Both the position numbers and the translations under genes were made by a program. A model generated the notes under the pieces. That model made no database searches. It was not told the origin of the DNA and saw only the letters and a program-made list of their open reading frames with translations. A stretch of DNA of 64,000 bases from an uncultured Bacteroidia bacterium (lineage in GTDB: Bacteria; Bacteroidota; Bacteroidia; Bacteroidales; UBA932): positions 1-64,000 of the forward strand of contig CACYWN010000001.1 of the NCBI GenBank assembly GCA_902778105.1, in the 5' to 3' direction. This document shows positions 25,196 through 34,992 of the stretch, one piece after another (position 1 is the first letter of the stretch; each line of letters opens with the position of its first letter).

Positions 25196-25750
25196 CTACT
25201 TCTTGAAGAGGCGGTTGTACAGGCCCAGGAAGCCGGCACCGTGACGGGCTTCGTCGCGGGCCATCTCGTGGATGGTGTCATGGATGGCGTCGTAGCCGAG
25301 CGCCTTTGCCTTCTTGGCGATGGCGAGTTTGCCTTCGCAAGCGCCGGCTTCGGCTTCGTAACGCTTCTTGAGGTTCGTCTTGGTGTCCCAGACGACTTCG
25401 CCGAGGAGTTCGGCGATGCGGGCGGCGTGGTCCGCCTCCTCGAAGGCGTAGCGCTTGAAGGCGTCGGCGACCTCGGGATAGCCTTCACGTTCGGCCTGAC
25501 GGCTCATGGCGAGGTACATGCCCACTTCCGTGCATTCACCGTGGAAGTGTTCCTGGAGTCCGGCCCAGATTTCCGGGTCGCAGCCCTTGGCGACGCCGAG
25601 TTCATGCTCGCAGGCCCACATGGGCTTGCCTTCCTCTTCCTTGACTTCGACGAACTTGTCGGACTTCACGTGGCATACGGGGCACTCTGCGGGCGGATTT
25701 TCACCTTCGTACACATAACCGCATACGAGGCAGCGGAATTTTTTCTTCAT
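25196..25750 (-). CDS. Reverse rubrerythrin (NADH peroxidase type)
   Basis: 184 residues. The rubredoxin domain comes first: CLVCGY (C7, C10) and CPVCH (C23, C26). The di-iron four-helix domain follows with Glu/His motifs ([29 protein letters not shown]). This order is the opposite of classical rubrerythrin. It reduces hydrogen peroxide with electrons from NADH through a reductase, protecting an anaerobe from oxygen. It has its own promoter on the minus strand, divergent from addB. Near-normal length; all metal ligands seem present. Confidence 0.93.
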   Translation of the reverse strand: MKKKFRCLVCGYVYEGENPPAECPVCHVKSDKFVEVKEEEGKPMWACEHELGVAKGCDPEIWAGLQEHFHGECTEVGMYLAMSRQAEREGYPEVADAFKRYAFEEADHAARIAELLGEVVWDTKTNLKKRYEAEAGACEGKLAIAKKAKALGYDAIHDTIHEMARDEARHGAGFLGLYNRLFKK

Positions 25751-25790
25751 ATCAGGTTCCTTAAGTGTTGTTTTTGAATGATTCTAATTA

Positions 25791-25822
25791 CAAAGATAAT
25801 CAATTTCCCTTTCATTTGCAAC
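25791..25822 (-). promoter_or_regulatory. Promoter for the rubrerythrin
   Basis: On the minus strand GTTG (plus 25819-25822), 20 nt, then TATCTTTG (plus 25791-25798). It interlocks with the addB promoter on the other strand. Confidence 0.6.
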
Positions 25823-25846
25823 AGCGCCCGAAAAGACGTATCTTTG
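25815..25846 (+). promoter_or_regulatory. Promoter for addB-addA
   Basis: TTTG (25815-25818), exactly 20 nt, then TATCTTTG (25839-25846). A second TATCTTTG lies at 25892-25899, only 4 nt before the ATG at 25904, without a good -33 element. Confidence 0.75.
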
Positions 25847-25903
25847 AAAAAGAACTTTTCGCTTGTGCAATGTTTTGGCAGAAGGGAGGTATATCTTTGT
25901 AGC

Positions 25904-28756
25904 ATGACACCATTTCTGAAACAGGTCGCGGCCCACTATCTCGCGACGGACATACAGGATACCTGCTTCATTTTCCCGAACCGCCGGTCTTCCGTGTTTT
26001 TCCGGAAGTACCTCGGCGACTTGCTTCGGGAGGGGGGCTCCGACAGGCCCATTCATGCGCCGATGTCATTGACTATCAACGATTTCTTTTACAAGGTACA
26101 CGGCGGTGAGGTGACCGATCGCATCCGTCTTCTCCTGGCCCTGTACGAATCGTACAAGGCGGTCTTCCCCAAGGCCGAACCCCTGGACGAGTTCATCTTC
26201 TGGGGCGAAGTGATCCTTGCGGACTTCGACGACGTGGACAAGTTCCTCGTGGACGCGGAAGGCCTGTTCATGGACGTGGCAGATTTCAAGGACATCCAGG
26301 ACGACTACAGCCATCTGTCCGACGTGCAGCGGGAAGCCGTCCGCCGGTTCGTCGCCCATTTCCGGGACCGCAACGGTCGCCTGACCGTCCATCTGGACAC
26401 CGACGACACCACGGTCAAGGCCCGCTTCCTCCAGATTTGGAACATCCTGTTCCCGCTCTATCGCGATTTCCGGAACCGGCTCGGACAGAAGGAAATGGCC
26501 TATGAGGGCATGGTGTACAGGAACTTCGCCGCCCGGTTGAAGGGCGGTGAATCCGTGACGGACATCCTCTCCGGCGTCTTCCCGGAGGTCCGCCGGTACG
26601 TCGTCATCGGGCTCAATGCCCTGAGCGAGTGCGAGCGGACGGTCCTCGGGCGGATGCGGGACGCCGGCATCGCCGAGTTCTGCTGGGATTATGTCTCCGA
26701 CGCGGTCCGCGATCCCCGGAACAAGTCTTCCGTCTTCATGGAGGAGAATGTCCGGGCCTTCCCGAACGCTTTCCCGATCGAAGGGGCCGGCCATCCGTCT
26801 TTCCACATCGTCAGCGTCCCTTCCTCCGCCGGCCAGGCCAAGGTGGCGCCGGAAATCCTGCGGCGCTGTCCCTCCGGCGATCCGGTGGAAACGGCCTTCG
26901 TCCTTCCCGACGAGAATCTCCTGATGCCGCTTTTGAACGCTATCCCACCCGAGTACGGAAGCATCAATGTTACAATGGGTTGTGCGCTTACGGGCGGTGC
27001 GGTCTATTCCCTGATTTCCTCGGTCGCGGCGATGCAGCAGCGTCTGCGGGAGAAGGCGGGAGGCTGGTTCTTCTATCACCGCAACGTGCGTTCCATCTTC
27101 TCCAACAGCCTGTTCCGGGCTGTCCTCACACCGGAGGAGGAGGCTGTCGTGAAGGCCGTCAAGGACCAGTCCAAGTATTACATCCCGCAGAAGGACCTGC
27201 AGGGCGGGCCCATGCTGGATCTCGTCTTCCGTCCGGTCATCCTGCAGCCCAAGGATCCCTCGGCCGACCAGAACCGGACGCTGGCCGCCTGGCTCGCTGA
27301 CATCATCAGCTACGTGGGCTGGAAGCTCCGCGGTGTGGAGTCGATGCTGCTGGAACTGGATTTCGCCAAACGGTCTCTCCAGTCGGTGAACCTGCTCGAC
27401 GAGATGGACCTGGCGGTGCTTCCCGCCACCTGGCTGCACCTGCTGGACCAGCTGCTGTCCGGGGAGTCCGTCCCGTTCCGGGGCGAGCCGCTGGAAGGTC
27501 TCCAGGTGATGGGACCCCTGGAAACGCGGGCGCTGGATTTCCGGAACCTCGTCATCCTGTCCGCCAATGAGGGAACCTTCCCGCGCCGCCGTTCCGGCAC
27601 CTCCTTCATCCCGCCGGAACTCCGCAAGGGCTTCGGCCTTCCCACGTTCGAGTATCAGGACAGTGTGTGGGCCTATTATTTCTACCGGATGATCCAGCGT
27701 GCCGACGATGTCTGGCTCCTGTACGACAGCCGCACCGAAGGGCTCAAGACCGGGGAGGAAAGCCGGTATATCAAGCAGCTCGAGTATCATTTCGGGGTGC
27801 CGATGGAGCGCTATGTCGTGACGGCGGGCATGCGGCTTGCGCCTGCGGAGGATGAAATCGCGAAGACGCCGGAGGCCATCGCGGCCATCCGGGAAGGGAA
27901 GCTGTCCGCCTCCACCCTGCAGAATTACCTTGCCTGCCCGGCCAAGTTCTACTATCAGTTCGTCCAGCGGCTCCAGACGGAGGACGAGGTGGCCGAGTCG
28001 CTGGACTCCGGCAGCCTGGGCCGGGTGTACCATCGGACGATGCAGACCCTGTACAAGGGGCGCAAGAAAGTGACGGTGGCCGTCCTGGACGGGCTTCTGC
28101 AGGACAAGAAAGGCCTGCGCGACCTGGTCCGCCGCCTCATCATGGAGGAGATGCAGACCATCGACGTCACCGGCCGCGACCTGGTCGTGGAGGAGGTGAT
28201 CGTGGAATATGTCATCCAGACGCTGAAGCACGACCGGGACCTGCTCGTCCGCTCGGGCTCCCCGGGGTTCGACATCCTGTACATGGAACAGAAGATGGAG
28301 TGCCGGTTCGAAGGCTTCACCATCAAGGGCTTCGCCGACCGGATCGACAGCTACCTGGACGGGGAGGTCCGTATCGTGGACTACAAGACCGGCCGCGTGG
28401 AGGACGAGGATATCAACATCACGGACGACAATGCCGCCGCGGTGGTGGACAAATTGTTCGGTCCCTCGAACGCGGGCCGTCCGAAGATTGCCCTCCAGTT
28501 GTTCATCTACGGCCTTCTGGCGGGGGCGTATCCCGACCTGAAGGACCGGCCGGTGGTCAATTCCATCTACGCGGTTTCCCGCCTGTTCACCCAGCCTCTG
28601 GCGGACCGTCCCCAGAGTGCCGGATTCACGCGCCTGACGCGAGAACGCCTCAAGGACATGCTCGCCGAGATGGTGGACCCTGCCGTCCCTTTCCGCCGGA
28701 CGCAGGAGGCAGCCACCTGCAGTTATTGTGACTTTAAAACGATTTGCGGAAGATGA
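25904..28756 (+). CDS. addB: AddB-like nuclease/inactivated helicase subunit
   Basis: 950 residues from the ATG at 25904. The N-terminal FIFPNRRSSVFFRKYL region corresponds to the degenerate helicase of AddB. The C-terminal PD-(D/E)XK nuclease has IVDYKTGRVED at about 824-834. The Fe-S cluster typical of AddB is predicted from one Cys in YLACPAKFYYQF (about 677) and three in CSYCDFKTICGR at the C-terminus. With AddA it forms the double-strand-break resection complex that prepares ends for RecA. The stop overlaps the AddA ATG (ATGA), so the subunits are translationally coupled. Confidence 0.9.
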   Translation: MTPFLKQVAAHYLATDIQDTCFIFPNRRSSVFFRKYLGDLLREGGSDRPIHAPMSLTINDFFYKVHGGEVTDRIRLLLALYESYKAVFPKAEPLDEFIFWGEVILADFDDVDKFLVDAEGLFMDVADFKDIQDDYSHLSDVQREAVRRFVAHFRDRNGRLTVHLDTDDTTVKARFLQIWNILFPLYRDFRNRLGQKEMAYEGMVYRNFAARLKGGESVTDILSGVFPEVRRYVVIGLNALSECERTVLGRMRDAGIAEFCWDYVSDAVRDPRNKSSVFMEENVRAFPNAFPIEGAGHPSFHIVSVPSSAGQAKVAPEILRRCPSGDPVETAFVLPDENLLMPLLNAIPPEYGSINVTMGCALTGGAVYSLISSVAAMQQRLREKAGGWFFYHRNVRSIFSNSLFRAVLTPEEEAVVKAVKDQSKYYIPQKDLQGGPMLDLVFRPVILQPKDPSADQNRTLAAWLADIISYVGWKLRGVESMLLELDFAKRSLQSVNLLDEMDLAVLPATWLHLLDQLLSGESVPFRGEPLEGLQVMGPLETRALDFRNLVILSANEGTFPRRRSGTSFIPPELRKGFGLPTFEYQDSVWAYYFYRMIQRADDVWLLYDSRTEGLKTGEESRYIKQLEYHFGVPMERYVVTAGMRLAPAEDEIAKTPEAIAAIREGKLSASTLQNYLACPAKFYYQFVQRLQTEDEVAESLDSGSLGRVYHRTMQTLYKGRKKVTVAVLDGLLQDKKGLRDLVRRLIMEEMQTIDVTGRDLVVEEVIVEYVIQTLKHDRDLLVRSGSPGFDILYMEQKMECRFEGFTIKGFADRIDSYLDGEVRIVDYKTGRVEDEDINITDDNAAAVVDKLFGPSNAGRPKIALQLFIYGLLAGAYPDLKDRPVVNSIYAVSRLFTQPLADRPQSAGFTRLTRERLKDMLAEMVDPAVPFRRTQEAATCSYCDFKTICGR

Positions 28757-31700
28757 TCCGGATCCTGAAAGCTTCGGCCGGTTCGGGGAAGACCTACAAC
28801 CTGGCCCGTGAATATATCCGCCTGCTGCTCGGGAGGAAAGACCCGCAGGCCTACCGCCACATCCTGGCCGTCACCTTTACCAACAAGGCTACCGACGAGA
28901 TGAAGCGCCGGATCCTGCAGGAACTCCATACCCTGGCGGTAAAGCCGACGGAATCCCCTTATTACAAGGACTTTGTCCCTTCGGTCCTGCCCACGGAGAA
29001 GGCCCTTTCGGAGCGCGCCGCAGGGCAGCTGAGCGCCATCCTGCACGACTACTCCTCCTTTGCCGTGTCCACCATCGACAAGTTCTTCCAGCAGACGCTC
29101 CGGGCGTTCTCCCGCGAGATCGGCCAGTTCGCATCCTACCAGGTAGAGTTGGACAAGGATGCGCTGGTGGAGGAGAGCGTAGACCGGATCCTGGACGCTT
29201 TGACCGAAGAGGACCGCAGCCTGCTGGACTGGCTTACGGACAACGTGAAGGCCGGCCTGGAAAAGGGGGACCGCTTCAATCTGGAGCCTCCCCTCAAGGC
29301 GATGGCCAAAAGCCTCAAGTCGGCGGACCACGCCGAAGCCGTCCGCGAATATGAGGTGGACGAGGATGCGGCGTATTCCAAGGAACACCTGAAACAGGTC
29401 CGGAAAGGCTGCGAGGCCCTGGCCCGGGAATTCGTGAAGCAGGTGGAGGCGGCGGCGCGGGCAGTCCTGGCGGTGTTGGAACAGCACCGGGTGGCTCCGG
29501 AGGACAGCAACCGGGGCTTCCTGAAGGCCTTGTATGGTTACCGGGAGCTGGACGTCCGCTCGGCCGTTGCGCCGCCGACGGCCTCTTTCCTGGACAAGGC
29601 GGGGGATTCCTCCAAGTGGTTCGCCCGGTCGAAGGACCGGCTCCGCCTGGAGCTGGAGGGAAACCTGGAAGGTCCTCTCAAAGCCTTCTGCGACCTGTTC
29701 GGGCAGCCGTACAGAATCTATTCGACCGCCCGGCTCATCGGGGCGCAGGTTTATGGACTGGGCATCGCCGGGGAATTGCGCAAGGCCTTCGAGGAGGTTC
29801 AGCGGGAGAAGAACGTCATCTCGATCGACGACTCCAACACCATTCTCAAGGGTATCATCGACGGGTCCGACGCTCCTTTCGTATATGAAAAGCTGGGCGT
29901 CCGTTTCGAGGACTTCCTCCTGGACGAATTCCAGGACACTTCCACCATCCAGTGGGAAAACTTCCGGCCGCTGCTCCTGAACAGCGAGGCGGGCGGGTTC
30001 GACAATCTTGTGGTGGGTGATGTCAAGCAGTCCATCTACCGCTGGCGCGGGTCGGACTGGAACCTGCTGGACACCGGCCTGCAGCGCGATTTCGGCCTGA
30101 AACCCGGCTCCGAGACGGTCCTGGACGGGAATTACCGCACCTGCCGGACCATCGTGGAGTTCAATAACCGTTTCTTCGCCTATGCCGCGCAGGAACTGGA
30201 CCGCCTGCTGGGGAGTGACGATATCCGGCGGATTTACAGGGACGTCGCCCAGGAGGTGCGTTTTTCGGATCCGGCCGAAGGGTCGGTGGACGTCCAGTTC
30301 TGTGACGGTGCCGATGCCCAGATGGACGCCATCGTTTCCAGCATCCGGGAAGTCCAGGCTGCCGGAGGGCTCTTTGGCGACATCGCCGTCCTGGTACGGG
30401 CCAATGACGACGGCTCCGCCATCGCAAACCGCCTGGTGTCCGAAGGCATCCCGGTCGTTTCGGACGATTCCCTGTTCGTCAAGTCTTCCGTGACGGTGCG
30501 CCGCCTGGTGTCCCAGCTTTCCCTGATGGATGCGCACGAGACGGAGGATTCGGTTTCGGTGGCGGGGTATCTGGCCCGGTCGATGGCCATCCGGATTCCG
30601 GACCACTACCTTTCGCTCGTGGACCTGGCCGAATCCCTCCTCCGCGACCTGCGGGAGGCCGATCCGGAAGTTTTTGATTCGGAAATCCCTTATGTCCAGT
30701 CCTTTATGGACTATCTGCTGGACTGGACGTCCGCCCGGGGCAACGACCTTTCCGCCTTCCTGCAGGACTGGAACGGGGCGGATCCCAAGATTGCGTCGCC
30801 CGAATCCGGATCTTCCGTCCGCGTAATGACCGTCCATAAGTCCAAGGGACTGGAGTTTCCTTACGTCATCCTCCCGTTCGCGGAGAGCGTCACCCTGTAC
30901 AGGAACTCGTCCTACTGGTGCCGGCCTGCCGTGGAGGATACACCCCTGGAAAGTTTTGCCGACGGAGTCTATCACGTGGACCTGGGCGGTTCTTCGGAAG
31001 GGACGCTCTTTGCGGAGGATTACCATCGGGAGCGGACGCTCCAGTACATCGACAACATCAATGTCTTCTACGTAGCCCTTACCCGGGCAAAGTACGGGCT
31101 GAGGGTCATTGCGGATCTCCCCCCCAAGAAGTTCCTGGAAGCCTTGCGGACCGGCAAGGATCCCGAATGGAAGAATCTGTCCCAACTGCTCTACGTCTTT
31201 GTCGGGAAGGAGGATTACCACGCAGGGACGATGTATGACTTCCGGAGCCTGAAGCGGAAGGCGGGCCCGGCGCAGCCGCTGGAGGTGGGCTATCCCTCCT
31301 TCCCGGCAGGGGAGCGGGGCCGGCTGAAGGTCAGCCGCGATGCGGCCGACTATTTCGGGCCGGACGGACTGGTGGGCCCCGATGCTTCCAACCGTCTCCG
31401 CGGCCTTGTCCTGCACGACATCCTCGCCTCCGTCACCGTGCCGGGTGACCTGTCCCGCGCCGTGGACCGTGCTGTCGCCACCGGCGAGCTTCCGAAGGCA
31501 GACCGGGAACGCACGCTCCGTTTCCTGGAGGCGGAAATCGCCTCCGTAGCGTCCCGTGGCTGGTTTGCGGAGGAGGGAATCCGTGTCCTGAACGAATCTC
31601 CCCTCATCGGCCCCGGCGGCGCGGACCTTCGTCCGGACCGCGTCATCCTCCGCCCTGACGGATCCGCTGCCATCGTCGATTACAAGTTCGGTCTCCGCGA

Positions 31701-31824
31701 GAAAAAGCACCTGGACCAGGTCCGGACCTATATGGACCTTTACCGGGCGATGGGCCACGCTCCCGTCACCGGAACCCTGTGGTACATCCGTGAAAACGGA
31801 GAGGATGAATTGGTGGAAGTGTGA
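28753..31824 (+). CDS. addA: AddA-like UvrD helicase-nuclease
   Basis: 1023 residues. Superfamily 1A helicase motifs run in order: Walker A KASAGSGKT (7-14), FLLDEFQDTS (about 389), GDVKQSIYRWRG (about 421), MTVHKSKGLEFPYV (about 691) and FYVALTRAKYG (about 772). A C-terminal RecB-like nuclease has LRPDRVI and AAIVDYKFG (about 970). It unwinds DNA 3' to 5' and cuts, acting with AddB. The ATG at 28753 overlaps the upstream stop by 4 nt; a TTG at 28744 is an alternative. Complete length for the Bacteroidetes form. Confidence 0.93.
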   Translation: MIRILKASAGSGKTYNLAREYIRLLLGRKDPQAYRHILAVTFTNKATDEMKRRILQELHTLAVKPTESPYYKDFVPSVLPTEKALSERAAGQLSAILHDYSSFAVSTIDKFFQQTLRAFSREIGQFASYQVELDKDALVEESVDRILDALTEEDRSLLDWLTDNVKAGLEKGDRFNLEPPLKAMAKSLKSADHAEAVREYEVDEDAAYSKEHLKQVRKGCEALAREFVKQVEAAARAVLAVLEQHRVAPEDSNRGFLKALYGYRELDVRSAVAPPTASFLDKAGDSSKWFARSKDRLRLELEGNLEGPLKAFCDLFGQPYRIYSTARLIGAQVYGLGIAGELRKAFEEVQREKNVISIDDSNTILKGIIDGSDAPFVYEKLGVRFEDFLLDEFQDTSTIQWENFRPLLLNSEAGGFDNLVVGDVKQSIYRWRGSDWNLLDTGLQRDFGLKPGSETVLDGNYRTCRTIVEFNNRFFAYAAQELDRLLGSDDIRRIYRDVAQEVRFSDPAEGSVDVQFCDGADAQMDAIVSSIREVQAAGGLFGDIAVLVRANDDGSAIANRLVSEGIPVVSDDSLFVKSSVTVRRLVSQLSLMDAHETEDSVSVAGYLARSMAIRIPDHYLSLVDLAESLLRDLREADPEVFDSEIPYVQSFMDYLLDWTSARGNDLSAFLQDWNGADPKIASPESGSSVRVMTVHKSKGLEFPYVILPFAESVTLYRNSSYWCRPAVEDTPLESFADGVYHVDLGGSSEGTLFAEDYHRERTLQYIDNINVFYVALTRAKYGLRVIADLPPKKFLEALRTGKDPEWKNLSQLLYVFVGKEDYHAGTMYDFRSLKRKAGPAQPLEVGYPSFPAGERGRLKVSRDAADYFGPDGLVGPDASNRLRGLVLHDILASVTVPGDLSRAVDRAVATGELPKADRERTLRFLEAEIASVASRGWFAEEGIRVLNESPLIGPGGADLRPDRVILRPDGSAAIVDYKFGLREKKHLDQVRTYMDLYRAMGHAPVTGTLWYIRENGEDELVEV

Positions 31825-31835
31825 CGATTTTTCCT

Positions 31836-31843
31836 TATCTTTG
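31836..31843 (+). promoter_or_regulatory. -7 box for the DUF4290-ftsK operon
   Basis: TATCTTTG just after the addA stop, 24 nt before the ATG at 31868. No good -33 element. Confidence 0.55.
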
Positions 31844-31867
31844 CATGCTATACTTAATTGTCTGAGA

Positions 31868-32539
31868 ATGGAAGCGAACGAGAATACCATCAAGCTGTAC
31901 TATAATACCGAAGTGGAGAAACTGGCCATGCCGGAATACGGGCGGAACGTCCTGAAAATGGTCGAGATGATGAAAGCGATTCCGGACCGGGCGAAACGGT
32001 CGGAGCAGGCCCGCGCCATCGTGAAGGTGATGGAAAGCCTGAATCCCCAGGTGCACCAGCAGGAGAACTTCGAGCAGAAGCTCTGGGACCACCTGTACAT
32101 GATCGCCGGCTACGACCTGGACATCGACTCCCCGTATCCCGCCCCGCTGCCGGAGGTGGTCAACAGCCGTCCGGAGAACATCCCCCTGAACACGAAACCC
32201 ATCAAGGCCCGCCACTATGGCCGCAACATCGAGAGCATCATCGACCTGATCGCCTCGGAACCGGACGGGGAGGTGAAGACCGCGATGATCCGGTCCCTGG
32301 CCATCTACATGCGCCAGCAGTACCTGATCTGGAACAAGGACACCGTGGCCGACCAGACCATCTTCGCCGACATCGAGCGCCTTTCCGAAGGACGGGTGAC
32401 CGTTCCCGAGGGACTGGAGCTCACCAAAATCGACAGCAATGCGAACTTCTCCCGCCCGGGGATGAACATGGGCTTCAACCGCGGGAACAACGGTAAGAAA
32501 CAGTGGGTCAACTACAAGAAGAACGGCAAGAAGAAATGA
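31868..32539 (+). CDS. DUF4290 protein
   Basis: 223 residues. The region TIKLYYNTEVEKLAMPEYGRNVLKMVEMMKAIPDRAKRSEQARAIVKVM ... RPENIPLNTKPIKARHYGRNI fits DUF4290, a Bacteroidetes family of unknown function found widely beside ftsK or murA. It is alpha-helical and soluble. The C-terminus (GFNRGNNGKKQW, then Lys-rich) is basic and low-complexity. The stop overlaps the ftsK ATG by 4 nt. The start at 31868 is chosen because it lies after the promoter box. Confidence 0.85.
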   Translation: MEANENTIKLYYNTEVEKLAMPEYGRNVLKMVEMMKAIPDRAKRSEQARAIVKVMESLNPQVHQQENFEQKLWDHLYMIAGYDLDIDSPYPAPLPEVVNSRPENIPLNTKPIKARHYGRNIESIIDLIASEPDGEVKTAMIRSLAIYMRQQYLIWNKDTVADQTIFADIERLSEGRVTVPEGLELTKIDSNANFSRPGMNMGFNRGNNGKKQWVNYKKNGKKK

Positions 32540-34992
32540 AACTGAAACGTCCCTCCGCATATTGGGCTGAAATGGACGAAAAGCGGCGGTCCGGATACCG
32601 GATCGTCGCTGCCGTCCTGATCGGGCTGTTCACCCTGTTCACCATCGTTGCGGTGAGCTCCTACTTCTTCACCTGGAAGCCGGATGCCAGCCTTTTGTCG
32701 GATCCGGATATGATGGATAATCCCCAGGTCCAGGCGCAGAACGCCGGTTCCAAGCTCGGTTTCCGCTGGGGACGTTTCCTGGTCACCCGCAGTTTCGGCC
32801 TCGCTGCCCTCGGCCTCATCGCTTTCCTGGTAGCCTGGACGCTCAGCCGGGCCTTTCCCAAGCTGCAGATCCGTCTCGGACGTTGGCTCGTCGCCGGCAT
32901 CACGGGTACCTTCATCGCCTCCTGGCTCCTGGCCTTCATCGGTCGTCTGGCCGGGTGGGACACCGTTTTCGGCGGTGGATTGGGCGGTGAGGCCGGTGCC
33001 GCCTTTGTGAAGTCTTCCATGGACCTGGTCGGACTCATTGTCACGGCCGTGGCGCTGCTGGCCCTTGCCGGGCTGTGGCTGTATTTCGTGACCGATGGTT
33101 TCCAGGGTTTTTCCCGTTCCGGCTCTTCTGAAACAGCCGAAGAGGAATCGGAGGAGGAACCCGCTGAGGAAGAGGCTTTCCCCGTTTCAGAACCCTGGCC
33201 TGAACCTGAACCTGAACCGGAGCCGGAGCCAGAACCGGAACCTGATCCAGAGCCGGAGCCGGTCCTTCGACAGGCTCCGGAACCGCACCTTCAGCAAGAG
33301 CCGGAACCAGTCTTTCGACAGGGGCAGGATCCGGAAGTCCAACCCGGTCAGGAACCGGAAGGAACTTTCACCGTGGAGACCGATGACACCCTCACCCAGA
33401 AGGTCCGGAAGCCGCTCCCGCGGATCAATAACCGCGACGACCTGCCCAAATACCAGTTCCCTTCGCTGGACATCCTCGGCGATTATGCCAATGCCCGCCA
33501 CGAGGTGTCCCAGGACGAATTGAACCGGAACAACAACAAGATCCGCGCGACCCTCGCGAGCTACAAGATCCAGGTGCGCGACGTGACGGCCATCGTGGGC
33601 CCGACAGTTACCCTGTACAAGGTCTATCCGGCCCCCGGCGTGAAGATCGCGTCCATCAAGACCCTCCAGGACGATATCGCCATCTCCTTGAATGCCAAGG
33701 GAGTACGTATTGTCACCCTGTCCGACTCCGTCGGCATCGAGGTGGCGAATGACACGGCTTCCATCGTCCCGCTCAAGCAGCTGCTCAATGACGAGGCCTT
33801 CCGCACGAGCAAGGCGGAACTTCCGGTTGCCATCGGATATACCATCTCCCAGAAGGTGAAGGTGTTCGACCTCGCCGATGCCCCGCATCTGCTGGTCGCC
33901 GGTGCGACGAAGCAGGGAAAGTCCGTGGGCCTGAACGTCATCGTGTCCTCGCTCCTGTATGCGAAGCATCCGTCGGAGCTCAAGTTCGTCTTCATCGACC
34001 CGAAGATGGTCGAGTTCTCGGCCTATGCGAAGCTCATCAACCACTACCTGGCGGTCCTCCCCACCGCGGCGGATGCCCAGGACGAGATGGACCAGGCCAT
34101 CGTGAAGAATGCGAAGAGTGCCGCCGCCGTCCTCCAGTCCCTGTGCGTGGAGATGGACGACCGGTATGCCCTCCTCAACAAGGCCACGGTGAACAACATC
34201 AAGCTGTACAACGACAAGTACCGCGACCGTCACCTCCTTCCTACCGACGGTCACCGGTTCCTCCCGTACATCGTCGTCGTGATCGATGAATACGCCGACC
34301 TGACGATGTCCGTGGGTGCCGGCCCGGAATCCAAGGCCATTGCCCGCAGCATCACCACTTCGGTCATCCGCCTGGCCCAGAAGGGCCGTGCGGCGGGCCT
34401 GCACGTGATCCTGGCGACCCAGCGTCCGACCGTGGACGTGATCACCGGCCTCATCAAGGCGAACTTCCCGATGCGGATCGCCTTCCGCGTCACTTCCCGC
34501 ATCGACTCCTCCACCATCCTGGACCAGCCGGGCGCCGACAAGCTCATCGGCCGGGGCGACATGCTCCTGTACAGCGGCGTGGAGATGGAGCGCATCCAGT
34601 GCGCCTTCATCGGCAACGACGAAATCGGTGCGCTCACGGATGCCGTCGGGCACCAGATCGGTTACCAGAAATCATACAATACTCCGTATTACCTGCCCGA
34701 ACCCGCCCCCGCCGAAGGCGAAGAGTCCGGCGGCGGCATGGTGGACATGAAGCAGCTGGACGAGCGGTTCGAGGAGGCGGCGCGCCTCATCGTGACCAGC
34801 CAGCGCGGTTCCACTTCCGACCTCCAGCGCCGGCTTGGCATGGGTTATGCAAAGGCAGGTAGGGTGATGGACCAGCTCGAAGCCGCCGGCATCGTGGGTC
34901 CGCAGAACGGATCCAAGCCCCGGGAGGTCCTGGTGAAGGACTTCAACGAACTGGACCAGATCCTGAGTCACTTTATGAACGGAGAACAATGA
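32536..34992 (+). CDS. ftsK: DNA translocase FtsK
   Basis: 818 residues. Four membrane helices at about 22-45, 78-97, 112-133 and 162-185 anchor it at the septum. A linker of Glu-Pro repeats (about 216-260) follows. The motor has Walker A AGATKQGKS (about 455) and Walker B VVIDEYADL (about 580). A gamma winged-helix domain that reads KOPS-type sites covers about 750-815. It pumps DNA and helps resolve chromosome dimers at division. Start overlaps the DUF4290 stop. The linker codons repeat CCTGAACCTGAA-type units. Confidence 0.96.
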   Translation: MKLKRPSAYWAEMDEKRRSGYRIVAAVLIGLFTLFTIVAVSSYFFTWKPDASLLSDPDMMDNPQVQAQNAGSKLGFRWGRFLVTRSFGLAALGLIAFLVAWTLSRAFPKLQIRLGRWLVAGITGTFIASWLLAFIGRLAGWDTVFGGGLGGEAGAAFVKSSMDLVGLIVTAVALLALAGLWLYFVTDGFQGFSRSGSSETAEEESEEEPAEEEAFPVSEPWPEPEPEPEPEPEPEPDPEPEPVLRQAPEPHLQQEPEPVFRQGQDPEVQPGQEPEGTFTVETDDTLTQKVRKPLPRINNRDDLPKYQFPSLDILGDYANARHEVSQDELNRNNNKIRATLASYKIQVRDVTAIVGPTVTLYKVYPAPGVKIASIKTLQDDIAISLNAKGVRIVTLSDSVGIEVANDTASIVPLKQLLNDEAFRTSKAELPVAIGYTISQKVKVFDLADAPHLLVAGATKQGKSVGLNVIVSSLLYAKHPSELKFVFIDPKMVEFSAYAKLINHYLAVLPTAADAQDEMDQAIVKNAKSAAAVLQSLCVEMDDRYALLNKATVNNIKLYNDKYRDRHLLPTDGHRFLPYIVVVIDEYADLTMSVGAGPESKAIARSITTSVIRLAQKGRAAGLHVILATQRPTVDVITGLIKANFPMRIAFRVTSRIDSSTILDQPGADKLIGRGDMLLYSGVEMERIQCAFIGNDEIGALTDAVGHQIGYQKSYNTPYYLPEPAPAEGEESGGGMVDMKQLDERFEEAARLIVTSQRGSTSDLQRRLGMGYAKAGRVMDQLEAAGIVGPQNGSKPREVLVKDFNELDQILSHFMNGEQ

